A stretch of DNA of 64,000 nucleotides from Gammaproteobacteria bacterium (GTDB lineage: Bacteria > Pseudomonadota > Gammaproteobacteria > Ga0077536): NCBI GenBank assembly GCA_021773835.1, contig JAJFJQ010000070.1:62001-126000 (forward strand). The letters run 5' to 3'. Positions within the stretch are counted from its first letter, which is position 1, and each line of letters starts with the position of its first letter. The translations under genes were made by a program, and so were the position numbers. Shown in pieces: positions 18,625-27,203 of the stretch. The notes under the pieces are model-generated. The model worked only from the letters and a program-made list of their open reading frames with translations, ran no database searches and had not been told where the DNA came from.

Positions 18625-19419
18625 TTATTCGCTACGTCCTTGGTACCAACTTGGGTCGCGCTTTTCGATGAAACTATTGAAACCTTCTTTGGCCTCGGCG
18701 GTTTGGCGAGCATCAGCATGCTGCTGAACAATATGGTCATACAATTCGTCTGACATGAATTCCTCAGCGCACTCCATAACGCTACGCTTGGTGCTCCGCA
18801 CTGCGTTTGGACCGGCCATTAGAATTCCCTCGATAAGTGGCGCCGCCGTTTGATCTAGATCTCCGCGTTCACACACCTCATGTACGAGTCCAAGATCCTT
18901 GGCTCGCTCGGCATCAAAGCGCTCGCAAGTCACCGCGTAGCGACGCACTTGTCGGGTACCAATTGCCGCGTTCAATTGTGGAAATATGACACTTGCAAAA
19001 ACCCCCCAACGCGCCTCACTGATCGCGAAAGTAGCATCGTGCGATGCGATCACAATGTCGGCTGCGGCAATGATACCCGTGCCACCGCCGATACAGGCAC
19101 CGTGCACCAGTGCAATCGTCGGTACGCGGATCTCGTTCAGCGCGCGAACAGCAGTCGCGGTACGTTGCGAGGTCGCCAAGTTAGCCGCCGCATCCATCTC
19201 GCCAATTTGTGCCAACCATTTTAGATCTGCACCGGCCTGAAAATGCTTACCGTTGCCGCGGATCACAATCACCCGCACCGCGTCATCGACGCTGAGCGCG
19301 GTAAACGTTTCGAGCAACGCGGCGACAACTTCAGCGTTGTAGGCATTATTAACTTCCGGTCGATTCAATGTCACGGTCGCGACGCCGCGTTCATCGGTGT
19401 TAGTTAGGACAACAGACAT
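18625..19419 (-). CDS. Enoyl-CoA hydratase/isomerase family protein
   Basis: A 264-aa crotonase-fold protein. HFQAGADLKWLAQIGEMD forms the oxyanion-hole loop and LVHGACIGGGTGIIAAADIVIAS the second glycine-rich block; AISEARWGVFASVIFPQLNAAIGTRQVRRYAVTCERFDAERAKDLGLVHEVCERGDLD follows the family pattern. Such sequences often annotate as methylglutaconyl-CoA hydratase or generic enoyl-CoA hydratase, and the substrate is unresolved. It is 22 bp from the TetR gene and transcribed with it. Confidence 0.88.
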   Translation of the reverse strand: MSVVLTNTDERGVATVTLNRPEVNNAYNAEVVAALLETFTALSVDDAVRVIVIRGNGKHFQAGADLKWLAQIGEMDAAANLATSQRTATAVRALNEIRVPTIALVHGACIGGGTGIIAAADIVIASHDATFAISEARWGVFASVIFPQLNAAIGTRQVRRYAVTCERFDAERAKDLGLVHEVCERGDLDQTAAPLIEGILMAGPNAVRSTKRSVMECAEEFMSDELYDHIVQQHADARQTAEAKEGFNSFIEKRDPSWYQGRSE

Positions 19420-19441
19420 GGTCGTTCGAGCGCCTCTTTTA

Positions 19442-20137
19442 CTATGGATGGTCTTTCATTGTACCAATCGCGGATCTTCGATTGCGGCTCCAATCGGCAA
19501 CGCTGTCGGCACCACATAGTGCCTCAAATCCGGCGGCAAGGAATGGGATCATCTTGGCATGGATGGTATCTAGATCGGAAGATCGGCAGCGTCCACCAGA
19601 AAGCCTATCGATGCGCTGAGTCTCGGCGAAGGTCATCATCATCGTACCGATTAAAAAGTGAAACGCCCAGTAAATGTTGCGTTCGTCACTGTGCGGTAAG
19701 GCAAGCTTGGTGCGTTCGATAAATTTCGTCGCCACCGCATCAAACTGGCTCGCCATGATAACCTCGGTCCAGCGCGGCGAGTTCGCAATCTGTGCGATCA
19801 ATCGTGCATAACTCTTCCATCCCGGACCGCCACGTACGCTCTTCTCCAAAAAAGGCCGGGTAAAAGCGTCAATCAGATCGGCCACTCCGGCTTCAGGCCC
19901 CAACGCATCGAGCGCAACCGAACGCGCTTGATTTAATTCATCGGCGCGGCGCCTGACCACCGCCAAGAACAGTTCTTTTTTCGGGCCGAAATGATAGTTC
20001 GCGAGAGCCAATTCGACCTCAGCTTGTTGGGTAATACGGCGCAACGACACGCCATCGAAGCCAAATTCGGCGAATAGGGTTTCGGACGCATTTAGGATCC
20101 GATCTTGAGTCGATAGCTCTTGTTCGCGTCTGGCCAT
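19442..20137 (-). CDS. TetR-family transcriptional regulator
   Basis: From the ATG at 20137 (MARREQELSTQDRILNASE) the protein is 231 aa; a start 60 bp upstream would lie inside the operator and is unlikely. The N-terminal helix-turn-helix is GFDGVSLRRITQQAEVELALANYHFGPKKELFLAVV (residues about 30-65), and the C-terminal region resembles CerR-type TetR domains. It is divergent from the hydantoinase-like genes. A perfect 18-bp palindrome sits between them, so it very likely controls both directions. It probably senses a small molecule or acyl-CoA related to that pathway. Confidence 0.9.
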   Translation of the reverse strand: MARREQELSTQDRILNASETLFAEFGFDGVSLRRITQQAEVELALANYHFGPKKELFLAVVRRRADELNQARSVALDALGPEAGVADLIDAFTRPFLEKSVRGGPGWKSYARLIAQIANSPRWTEVIMASQFDAVATKFIERTKLALPHSDERNIYWAFHFLIGTMMMTFAETQRIDRLSGGRCRSSDLDTIHAKMIPFLAAGFEALCGADSVADWSRNRRSAIGTMKDHP

Positions 20138-20153
20138 ATATAGCCAATAGTAC

Positions 20154-20180
20154 TTGAAAAGCCTTGAACGATCGTATAAT
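20154..20180 (+). promoter_or_regulatory. Promoter for the hydantoinase/carboxylase-like operon
   Basis: A consensus -10 TATAAT lies at 20175-20180, with TTGAAA at 20154-20159 as a -35 candidate (15-bp spacer, slightly short). The -10 box is immediately followed by the strong palindromic operator and overlaps a weaker copy, a layout expected for repression by the divergent TetR protein. Confidence 0.6.
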
Positions 20181-20198
20181 TTTGAACGCTCGTTCAAA
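20164..20198. promoter_or_regulatory. Tandem TetR-type operators
   Basis: TTTGAACGCTCGTTCAAA at 20181-20198 is a palindrome whose 8-bp arms are perfect complements, of the TTGAACGNTCGTTCAA type seen for many TetR regulators. An imperfect copy, TTGAACGATCGTATAA, occupies 20164-20179, matching 13 of 16 positions and spaced 18 bp away. Two dimers could bind side by side and block both divergent promoters. Confidence 0.75.
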
Positions 20199-20271
20199 TC
20201 TAAAAAGCACCCGTTGGGACGACCATTACAAAGCCCCCTCGGATTGCTCGTGCGCGATAAGGATCCGCCCT

Positions 20272-22380
20272 ATGTCATCTTATTTATGCGGCCTCGATAT
20301 CGGAGGCACCTTTACAGACTGCGTGTTAATAGACGATAGCGGTGCATTGACGATCGCCAAAGCACCGTCGACCCCCAGCAATTTTGCCGACGGTGTGATG
20401 GAAGCGGTAAGACGCGCAGCATTGAAGATTGGCCTGGAAGTTCCGGATCTGCTCGAATCAATCGCAGTGCTTGCGCATGGTACGACGGTCGGCACGAATG
20501 CAGTCATTCAGCGGCGCGGGGCTAAGGTCGGTCTGATCACGACCAAAGGTCACAACGACGTGATCCATATTATGCGCGGATCGCGGGGTTTGAGCGGGCA
20601 AGACATCAAGTTGATTGTGCATATCCCGGAAAGTAGCAAACCCGATCCAATCATCCCCAAGCGCATGATCCGCGGAGTATCGGAGCGTGTCGATTGCTTC
20701 GGTAAAGTCGTCGTCAAGTTGAACGAGGAAGAAGCCCGCACTGCCATCACGGAGCTGCGTGACGCCGGATGTGAAGCACTCGCGATCTGCTTGCTATGGA
20801 GCTTCCTTGATCCGACTCATGAGCAGCGCATAAAAGCACTTGCACAAGAGCTCGCGCCTGAACTCTACGTCACCTGTTCGACGGAACTCGCCCCTAAGTG
20901 GGGTGAATACGAACGGACCACGGCGGTTGCACTCAATGGCTATATTGGACCAACAACTGTCGGCTACGTCACCCGGCTCGACGGGCAACTAAAAGACATG
21001 GGTTACAAGCCGCCGCTGCAAATTACGCAATGCGCAGGCGGCACAATCTCGGTCAACAAGGCAACCGAAGCGCCGTTACTAACGCTGGACTCGGGTCCGG
21101 TATCTGGCGTAACCGGCTCGCTTTATCTCGGCGGCTTAATGGGTTTCCCAAATGTTATCACCACCGATCTCGGGGGTACGTCGTTTGACGTCGGGGTTAT
21201 CCACGAAGGGCGTCCTGTCGTGTCCTATCGCAGTATCGTACATCAGTACGAATATTTTCTGCCCAAGGTCGACGTTCAAACACTTGGTACCGGTGGCGGT
21301 AGCAAAGTTTGGATTGACAAAACAACACGCACAATAAGAGTCGGACCGGAAAGTGCCGGCGCCGATCCGGGACCGGTGTGTTACGGTCGCGGCGGTACGG
21401 AGCCAACCACGACCGATGCCGATCTTGTGCTTGGTTACCTCGATCCTGAAAATTTTGCCGGCGGTACCATGCAACTCGATCGTGAGGCTGCGGCACGCGC
21501 GCTACAACTTCTCGCCGACGAGTTGGATATGGAATTGTTCGAGCTGGCAAGTGGAGTCGCCCAAATTGCAGAGTTCCAAATGGCCGACCTGATCCGTAAG
21601 GTAACCGTACAAAAGGGTCTTGATCCACGAGAATTCGTGGTCTTTGCCTTCGGTGGCGCGGGGCCGGTCCATATGGGTGTTGCGGCCAGGGAACTTGGAG
21701 TACAAAAAGTGATCGTGCCGCAAGGTGATACCGCCGCTGTTTGGTGTGCGTTCGGTGCCGCCTCGGCGGACATCTTGCACGTCAACGAGCAAGTCAACAT
21801 CATGTCCTCGCCGTTTGATCTCGAGAAGGTCAATGCACTCCTTGCGGAGCTGGAAACCCGCGGTCGCAACCAACTCATTGAGGATCAAGTCGCACCGGAG
21901 CGCCACCAGTTCGCGCTGTCTCTGGATATGCGTCACCGCGGACAGATCAATGAAGTTGAAGTCGACCTCGATTCTGGGATCCTCTCCGAAAATGATATGG
22001 ATGGGTTGCGGGCCAGGTTCGTCGAACGCTATGAACGCCTCTATGGCCGCGGTGCTGCGCTACCAGGTGCACGCCTTGAGATCGTGACCTACCGCTGCCG
22101 CGCGAGTGCATTGTCGCGTAAACCCAAGTTAGTTGAGGCGACCGAATTGACTACGGAGATTGATCCCGCTGCGCAGAGCGGAACCCGAGACATCTACTGG
22201 GCTGAGAATAAGCAGCGATCGGCGACCCCGATTTTCGATGGTTATAAGCTGAAGCCAGGAAATTCTCTCGATGGACCGTGCGTCGTCGAAACCGCAACAA
22301 CGTCGATGGTGATCCATCCTCACCAATCTGTGAGTGTCGACGCGCTCGGTAACTTTGTTATCGACCCTAACGCTGTATAA
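20272..22380 (+). CDS. Hydantoinase A / acetone carboxylase beta-like subunit
   Basis: A 702-aa ATPase-fold subunit. I start at ATG 20272 (MSSYLCGLDIGGTFTDCVLID) because AAGGA lies just upstream and DIGGTFTD is the family N-terminus; the longer frame would run into the operator. Other hallmarks are AHGTTVGTNAVIQRRGAKVGLITTKG, ITTDLGGTSFDVGVI and GTGGGSKVWID. The family couples ATP hydrolysis to opening cyclic amides (hydantoinase, oxoprolinase) or to carboxylating ketones (acetone and acetophenone carboxylase). The fused zinc domain of the partner gene favours the carboxylase branch. The substrate is not determined. Confidence 0.87.
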   Translation: MSSYLCGLDIGGTFTDCVLIDDSGALTIAKAPSTPSNFADGVMEAVRRAALKIGLEVPDLLESIAVLAHGTTVGTNAVIQRRGAKVGLITTKGHNDVIHIMRGSRGLSGQDIKLIVHIPESSKPDPIIPKRMIRGVSERVDCFGKVVVKLNEEEARTAITELRDAGCEALAICLLWSFLDPTHEQRIKALAQELAPELYVTCSTELAPKWGEYERTTAVALNGYIGPTTVGYVTRLDGQLKDMGYKPPLQITQCAGGTISVNKATEAPLLTLDSGPVSGVTGSLYLGGLMGFPNVITTDLGGTSFDVGVIHEGRPVVSYRSIVHQYEYFLPKVDVQTLGTGGGSKVWIDKTTRTIRVGPESAGADPGPVCYGRGGTEPTTTDADLVLGYLDPENFAGGTMQLDREAAARALQLLADELDMELFELASGVAQIAEFQMADLIRKVTVQKGLDPREFVVFAFGGAGPVHMGVAARELGVQKVIVPQGDTAAVWCAFGAASADILHVNEQVNIMSSPFDLEKVNALLAELETRGRNQLIEDQVAPERHQFALSLDMRHRGQINEVEVDLDSGILSENDMDGLRARFVERYERLYGRGAALPGARLEIVTYRCRASALSRKPKLVEATELTTEIDPAAQSGTRDIYWAENKQRSATPIFDGYKLKPGNSLDGPCVVETATTSMVIHPHQSVSVDALGNFVIDPNAV

Positions 22381-22417
22381 CGGACCTTAAGTCCCCGCGA
22401 TCTGAAGGAAAGCCACT

Positions 22418-24700
22418 ATGCCAAGAATCAGCGAAATGACCGATGTGGATTTTAATGGGGTAGACCAACCCTACGTGCCGCCGGAGGTGCTCACGATATC
22501 CGACAAACTCAAGCTACATAATGATTGGGACCGTGAGATCGACCCCGTCACCTATGAGGTGATCCGGCACAATCTATGGCAGATAAACGAAGAACACGGA
22601 GCGACCATTCAACGCATTTCGGGCTCGCCGGTGGCGATGTATGCACTCGATCTAAACCCGTCGATACTGACTGAAGACGCAGAGTTCGTCTATTTCGGCC
22701 CCTATATGCAGTACATGTCGGGGGTGACCGACACGCAAGTGAAGTGGACGCTTGAGTTCCGTAGCGATAACCCGGGTATCAACGAGGGGGACATGTTTAT
22801 CGCCAATGATCCTTGGGTCGGCGCCGCCCACCAGCAGGACGTGATGCTTTTATGTCCGGTGTTCTGGGAAGGTGAGCTGTTTTGTTGGGTGACCAACTGC
22901 CTGCATCAGTATGATATCGGCGGGATCACCCCGGGCAGCTTTTGCCCCGCCGCGGAGTCCGTTTACGACGAAGGGATCCTGCTACCGCCGCTAAAAATCA
23001 TTGAGAACTTTGAAGTTCGCAAGGACATCGAGGCGGTGTATCTCCGCTCCTCGCGAAAACCCGAACTCGTCGCGCTCGATTTTCGCGCACAGATGGCAGG
23101 GAATACGACTGCACGCGAACGTATTCTGGATCTCATCAAGCGTTACGGCGCGAGCGTCGTCAAAGGTGTAATGAAGCGGGTTATCGATAACTCCGAGAAA
23201 GCCTACCTGGAAAAGATGGCGCGTATTCCAGATGGCTACTGGCAGGACCGCACCTATGTCGAAGCCTGCCGACCCGGCGATCGCCGCACACACCGGGTGA
23301 TGATCGGACTGCGTAAGGAAGGCAATAAACTCGTGTTCACGAACGATGATTCAGCCCCCCAAGATGGTGCAATGAACGCAACCTATTCCGGCTGGCGTGG
23401 TTCGATCATGGTCGCAGTCAACGAACTGTTGTGCTGGGACCAATATTTCGCGCCTGGGGGCGCGCTTCGGCATATTGAATTTGACCCGACACCAGGAACG
23501 TTCAACTGCGCCCACTTCCCCGCATCCGTCTCGACCGCACCGATACAATCAATGGAGATATCACTGTACCCAGCCTACAACGTGCTTTCCAAAATGATCT
23601 ATCCCGATGCGGAAATGCGTAAAGACATCATGTGTATCGGCGGTACCAGCCAGTGGCCGGCGACTTTGTTTCGCGGCATCGACCAATGGGGAGAACGCTA
23701 TGGCTATCTGTTGATCGATCCCATTGGCGGCGCAATTGGCGCATTTACAATGGCCGATGGGATCAACACCGGTGGGCAATCGCGTACGCCGATCTGCCAG
23801 CTTCCGAATATCGAACATACCGAGCAAAGTTTTCCGGTGCTGTTTCTATATCGTAAAGAATTACCGGATTCCGGTGGCGCCGGCCAGTATCGCGGCGGGC
23901 TATCGGCGGAAAGCTGCTTTATTCCTCACAACACCGATCTCATTACCCAAGACACCTTGTCTTCGGGAAATGCAACGCCTACCTCGTCGGGCATGATGGG
24001 CGGTTACCCCTCCACGACCAATTCATACACGTTTATTCGCAACAGCGATATCTTTGACAATATCGAAGCATCCAAAATGCCGGACGATACTTCCCAGGTG
24101 AACGGCGACCCCGTCACGTTGCAATTACGCGAAGAAAATTTTCAGCAGACTGCGAATGATGTTTACGCGGTACGCTGGACCGGCGGCGGCGGGTTCGGTG
24201 ATCCCATGGATCGCTCCCCGGCCGACATTGAACAAGACCTTGAGAATTATTCAGTAACCGCAGAAACCGCACGCAAGGTCTATGGAGCTGTCTTAAGCGA
24301 TGAAGTGACTGTAGACGCGGAGGCAACTGCGAAGCTGCGAGCAGAAATCCGCGCCGAGCGGGTACGCAAGGATGGCCGCCAAGCCACTGTTCGTAACGGC
24401 GCAGTTTTATTTGAAGCCAGTAGTTGCCTTAACGCAATGAGCGACGACGGTGGCCAGTATTGGGCCTGCTCAAGTTGTTCAACCGAACTTGGAGCGACGA
24501 CGGAAAATTATAAAGACGCCTGTATCCGCGAGGACAACCATGTATCGGACTCTAATCCATTGATCGGCGAGCCTGGTCGCTTTATTGATGACGCTGTAAC
24601 TTTTCGGCAATTTTTCTGTCCTGGTTGCGGCCACTTGATCGAGAATGAAGTTGCGGTCGACACCGACCCCGTGCTGGCAGACATCTCTATTCTCGATTGA
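22418..24700 (+). CDS. Hydantoinase B / acetone carboxylase alpha-like subunit with fused C-terminal zinc domain
   Basis: A 760-aa partner of the preceding gene, 37 bp downstream with an AAGGA ribosome site. The N-terminal 600 residues carry HyuB features (DPVTYEVIRHNLWQINEEHGATI, FIANDPWVGAAHQQDV, DSGGAGQYRGG). The last 80 residues add a Cys-rich module, with CSSC at 684-687, C702 and CPGC at 734-737, surrounding conserved-looking Tyr, His and Asp. It resembles the small zinc-containing gamma subunit of acetone/acetophenone carboxylases, here fused rather than separate. That comparison is from memory of the family pattern, not an alignment. The enzyme therefore may carboxylate a ketone. Confidence 0.85.
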   Translation: MPRISEMTDVDFNGVDQPYVPPEVLTISDKLKLHNDWDREIDPVTYEVIRHNLWQINEEHGATIQRISGSPVAMYALDLNPSILTEDAEFVYFGPYMQYMSGVTDTQVKWTLEFRSDNPGINEGDMFIANDPWVGAAHQQDVMLLCPVFWEGELFCWVTNCLHQYDIGGITPGSFCPAAESVYDEGILLPPLKIIENFEVRKDIEAVYLRSSRKPELVALDFRAQMAGNTTARERILDLIKRYGASVVKGVMKRVIDNSEKAYLEKMARIPDGYWQDRTYVEACRPGDRRTHRVMIGLRKEGNKLVFTNDDSAPQDGAMNATYSGWRGSIMVAVNELLCWDQYFAPGGALRHIEFDPTPGTFNCAHFPASVSTAPIQSMEISLYPAYNVLSKMIYPDAEMRKDIMCIGGTSQWPATLFRGIDQWGERYGYLLIDPIGGAIGAFTMADGINTGGQSRTPICQLPNIEHTEQSFPVLFLYRKELPDSGGAGQYRGGLSAESCFIPHNTDLITQDTLSSGNATPTSSGMMGGYPSTTNSYTFIRNSDIFDNIEASKMPDDTSQVNGDPVTLQLREENFQQTANDVYAVRWTGGGGFGDPMDRSPADIEQDLENYSVTAETARKVYGAVLSDEVTVDAEATAKLRAEIRAERVRKDGRQATVRNGAVLFEASSCLNAMSDDGGQYWACSSCSTELGATTENYKDACIREDNHVSDSNPLIGEPGRFIDDAVTFRQFFCPGCGHLIENEVAVDTDPVLADISILD

Positions 24701-24721
24701 ATTATGGCAATAGTTTAATTG

Positions 24722-25510
24722 TTAGGGAGCGACTGCGACTGTCTTGCCGAAGTAAACATTAAGGGCCGGTTTTAGCATCGCTCGCTTATGGCGCACGCTA
24801 AGACCGTGGTTCTCGAAGAGGGTTTTTAGGGTAGTAAAACTAAAGTAATAAAGGTGTTCGGAAGGTTTGACCTCCTTCCAGGTAGAGAGATCGCGTGGGG
24901 TCTGCCAATGATCGACATTTGGCGTTCGAATCTCGATCACCCCACCGGGGGCCAGTATCCGATCAAGCTCCGTGACGAGATGGTTGAGATCGGGCACGTG
25001 CTCAATCACGTCGTAGAGCGAAATTACATCGAAAAAACTATCTGGATACCCCTGGTCTTCTAAGAAACCGCAGCGTAGGTTCTTAAGTTTCAACGCATCA
25101 CGCCCATATTCAACCGCGGCGGACTCGACCTCTACCCCGTGGGCATCGAATCCGTGATCGGCCGCCGCCCGCACAACAAAACCCGCTGAACAGCCAACGT
25201 CTAACCAGCGTCCGGAGCCTACGAATCGACGCCGAACGCGTTTCACCCAACCGGCGCACCGCTTTAATTTTTTATCGGCTTTGCGTATGTACGCCTGGCT
25301 ATAATCTTCGTCATAGGTCGCCGAGCTTGAATCCGGATCAGGAGGCGGATTGATCAACATCAACGTGCAAGCCTTACAACGCACAAATGATTCGTCGCGC
25401 TTCGTAAATAGCAATTCGAATTGCCCGCCGCCGCAAACCGGACAGGCAATCTCCGCCGCAGCCGCGCTCGCTTTACCCATTCGAGGGAAAACCGGCGAAG
25501 ACACTTGCAT
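24722..25510 (-). CDS. Class I SAM-dependent methyltransferase with N-terminal zinc ribbon
   Basis: A 262-aa protein. An N-terminal CPVCGGGQFELLFTKRDESFVRCKAC (CxxC...CxxC, about residues 23-50) looks like a zinc ribbon, followed by a Rossmann-fold methyltransferase: GRWLDVGCSAGFVVRAAADHGFDAHGVEVE (SAM site) and DVISLYDVIEHVPDLNHLVTELDRILAPGGVIEIRTPN. The layout recalls methyltransferases acting on sugars or lipids. The substrate is unknown. It converges on the hyuB-like gene and diverges from the thiolase. Confidence 0.85.
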   Translation of the reverse strand: MQVSSPVFPRMGKASAAAAEIACPVCGGGQFELLFTKRDESFVRCKACTLMLINPPPDPDSSSATYDEDYSQAYIRKADKKLKRCAGWVKRVRRRFVGSGRWLDVGCSAGFVVRAAADHGFDAHGVEVESAAVEYGRDALKLKNLRCGFLEDQGYPDSFFDVISLYDVIEHVPDLNHLVTELDRILAPGGVIEIRTPNVDHWQTPRDLSTWKEVKPSEHLYYFSFTTLKTLFENHGLSVRHKRAMLKPALNVYFGKTVAVAP

Positions 25511-25707
25511 CTAGTACGTCGATGATAAATTCCGCAACCCGCATGGTGAATCTCCTTGGAACCTACGCCATCCTACCAATATTCGATATCTCATCAATCC
25601 GTGGGCTGACCATTAGGAGTGAGCGAATATCGACCGACATTCTCAATAGCGATACTATGAGGATTGCAGACCATCGAAGTGCGCATGTAACCAATCGGAG
25701 CACAAAA

Positions 25708-26946
25708 ATGAGCGATATCTACGTAGCCGGTGTCAGTATGACGCACTTCGGCAAACACCTGACCCGAAGTCTGAAGGACCTCACCGCGGAAGCGCTGAAC
25801 GAGGTTTTGAATGACGCCGGCTGTGAAAAAGACAGCATCGATGCCGCCTTCTTTGGCAATTGCGTGCAAGGCCACATGGAAGGGCAGGACATGATACGGG
25901 GTGAAGTTGCCTTACGCTCACTCGGCATCGAAGGGATCCCGATCGTCAATGTTGAAAATGCTTGTGCAACCGCCAGCACTGCGTTCCACCTGGCAGTTAA
26001 CTACGTGAAAGCGGGAGCGGCTGATGTTGCGCTCGCGATCGGTGTCGAGAAAATGTACTCCGAAGATAAGGCCAAAATGTTCAGCGCTTTTGACGGTGCT
26101 TGGGATGTGCACAATGTCGACAACATCGTTGAGCAATGGAGCAACATGGGTGAAGGCGTTGAGGTGCCGGAGGGAACAACCTCTCCGCGACCCTATAGCG
26201 TATTCATGGATGTCTACGCGGGTTATTCGCGCATGCACATGCGCGAGTTTGGGACTACGCAAAGACAGCTCGCCGCAATCGCGTCGAAGAATCACGGCCA
26301 TTCGACGATGAATCCATTATCGCAATACACCAAGGATTTCACGATCGACGAGGTACTTGGTGCTGCACCGGTGACGTTTCCATTAACCATACCGATGTGC
26401 TCCCCAATCAGCGACGGTGCGGCCGCCGCAATTGTTTGCAACGCAGCGGGTTTGAAAAAACTGAAGGATGCGAAAGCACGCTCGATGCGCGTTCTTGCCA
26501 CGGTCATCCGCACGGGCAGCAATCGCCCTGCGACTGATCTAGAACACCATTGCAGCCGTCTCGGCGCACAACAGGCCTTTGAGCAAGCCGGGATTGGACC
26601 AGAAGACATCGATGTTGCAGAAGTCCACGATGCCAGCGCCAGTGGCGAGGTGATTGAATCCGAAGCGCTCGGGTTCTGTGCGATCGGTGAAGGCGGGGTA
26701 GTCGCTGAACGAGGTGAAACAACGCTCGGCGGACGCATTCCTATTAACGTCTCAGGCGGATTGGAATCGAAAGGCCACCCGATCGGCGCCACTGGACTTG
26801 GACAGATCTATGAACTCGTCACCCAATTACGCAACGAAGCCGGCGAGCGCCAAGTCGAAGGGGCACGCCACGCCATGGCACAAAATGGCGGCGGCATCTG
26901 CGGAGTAGAAGAAGCAGTCTCATGTTTGACGATAATCGGTAAATAA
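25708..26946 (+). CDS. SCP-x-type thiolase / acetyl-CoA acetyltransferase family
   Basis: A 412-aa thiolase-fold enzyme. I start at ATG 25708 (MSDIYVAGVSMTHFGKHL), preceded by CGGAG; 62 codons of upstream open frame look non-coding. The nucleophilic Cys is in NVENACATASTAF (about residue 90), EVHDAS and GGLESKGHPIGATG supply histidines, and GGGICGVEEA provides the second Cys. Members cleave or condense 3-oxoacyl-CoA, commonly for branched or sterol-like chains. No SCP2 domain is attached. Its last codon and stop are inside a 37-bp tandem duplication. Confidence 0.88.
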   Translation: MSDIYVAGVSMTHFGKHLTRSLKDLTAEALNEVLNDAGCEKDSIDAAFFGNCVQGHMEGQDMIRGEVALRSLGIEGIPIVNVENACATASTAFHLAVNYVKAGAADVALAIGVEKMYSEDKAKMFSAFDGAWDVHNVDNIVEQWSNMGEGVEVPEGTTSPRPYSVFMDVYAGYSRMHMREFGTTQRQLAAIASKNHGHSTMNPLSQYTKDFTIDEVLGAAPVTFPLTIPMCSPISDGAAAAIVCNAAGLKKLKDAKARSMRVLATVIRTGSNRPATDLEHHCSRLGAQQAFEQAGIGPEDIDVAEVHDASASGEVIESEALGFCAIGEGGVVAERGETTLGGRIPINVSGGLESKGHPIGATGLGQIYELVTQLRNEAGERQVEGARHAMAQNGGGICGVEEAVSCLTIIGK

Positions 26947-27011
26947 CTGGACAGGCATCATCCGATCGACCACAAATAAATAACTGGACAGGCATCACCA
27001 GATCGATATCG
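26941..27011. repeat. 37-bp tandem direct repeat at the left flank of the transposase
   Basis: AAATAACTGGACAGGCATCA occurs at 26941-26960 and again identically at 26978-26997; the following bases (tCCGATCGA versus CCAGATCGA) are similar. The first copy includes the last codon and stop of the thiolase gene. The core GGACAGGCAT recurs inverted at 28262-28271 on the other side of the transposase gene. Confidence 0.8.
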
Positions 27012-27176
27012 ACGAAAATTACGTAGAAGTATTTTTTCCTGTCGATTGCAAAAATTTCGTCGAATAACCTTCGCGCAGCACTGGGGCAGCGCCCAATGGA
27101 CGACGACGACGCCACGATATAGATCGTATAGACGCACTCGCCCTTACAATAAGATCCCCAATCGGCCGAGCTACCC

Positions 27177-27203
27177 TGAAAAATAAAAAGCCGGCTATGG
27201 CTT
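27177..27203 (-). terminator. Rho-independent terminator of the RAYT gene
   Basis: On the minus strand AAGCC-ATAGCC-GGCTT is followed directly by a T-rich run (TTTATTTT). The hairpin at 27188-27203 overlaps the transposase stop codon. The stem is short (5 bp), so efficiency is uncertain. Confidence 0.5.

Noticed and set aside
26292-26792. 166-codon minus-strand frame inside the thiolase gene
   Set aside because: Antisense shadow; the plus-strand frame has clear thiolase active-site motifs.
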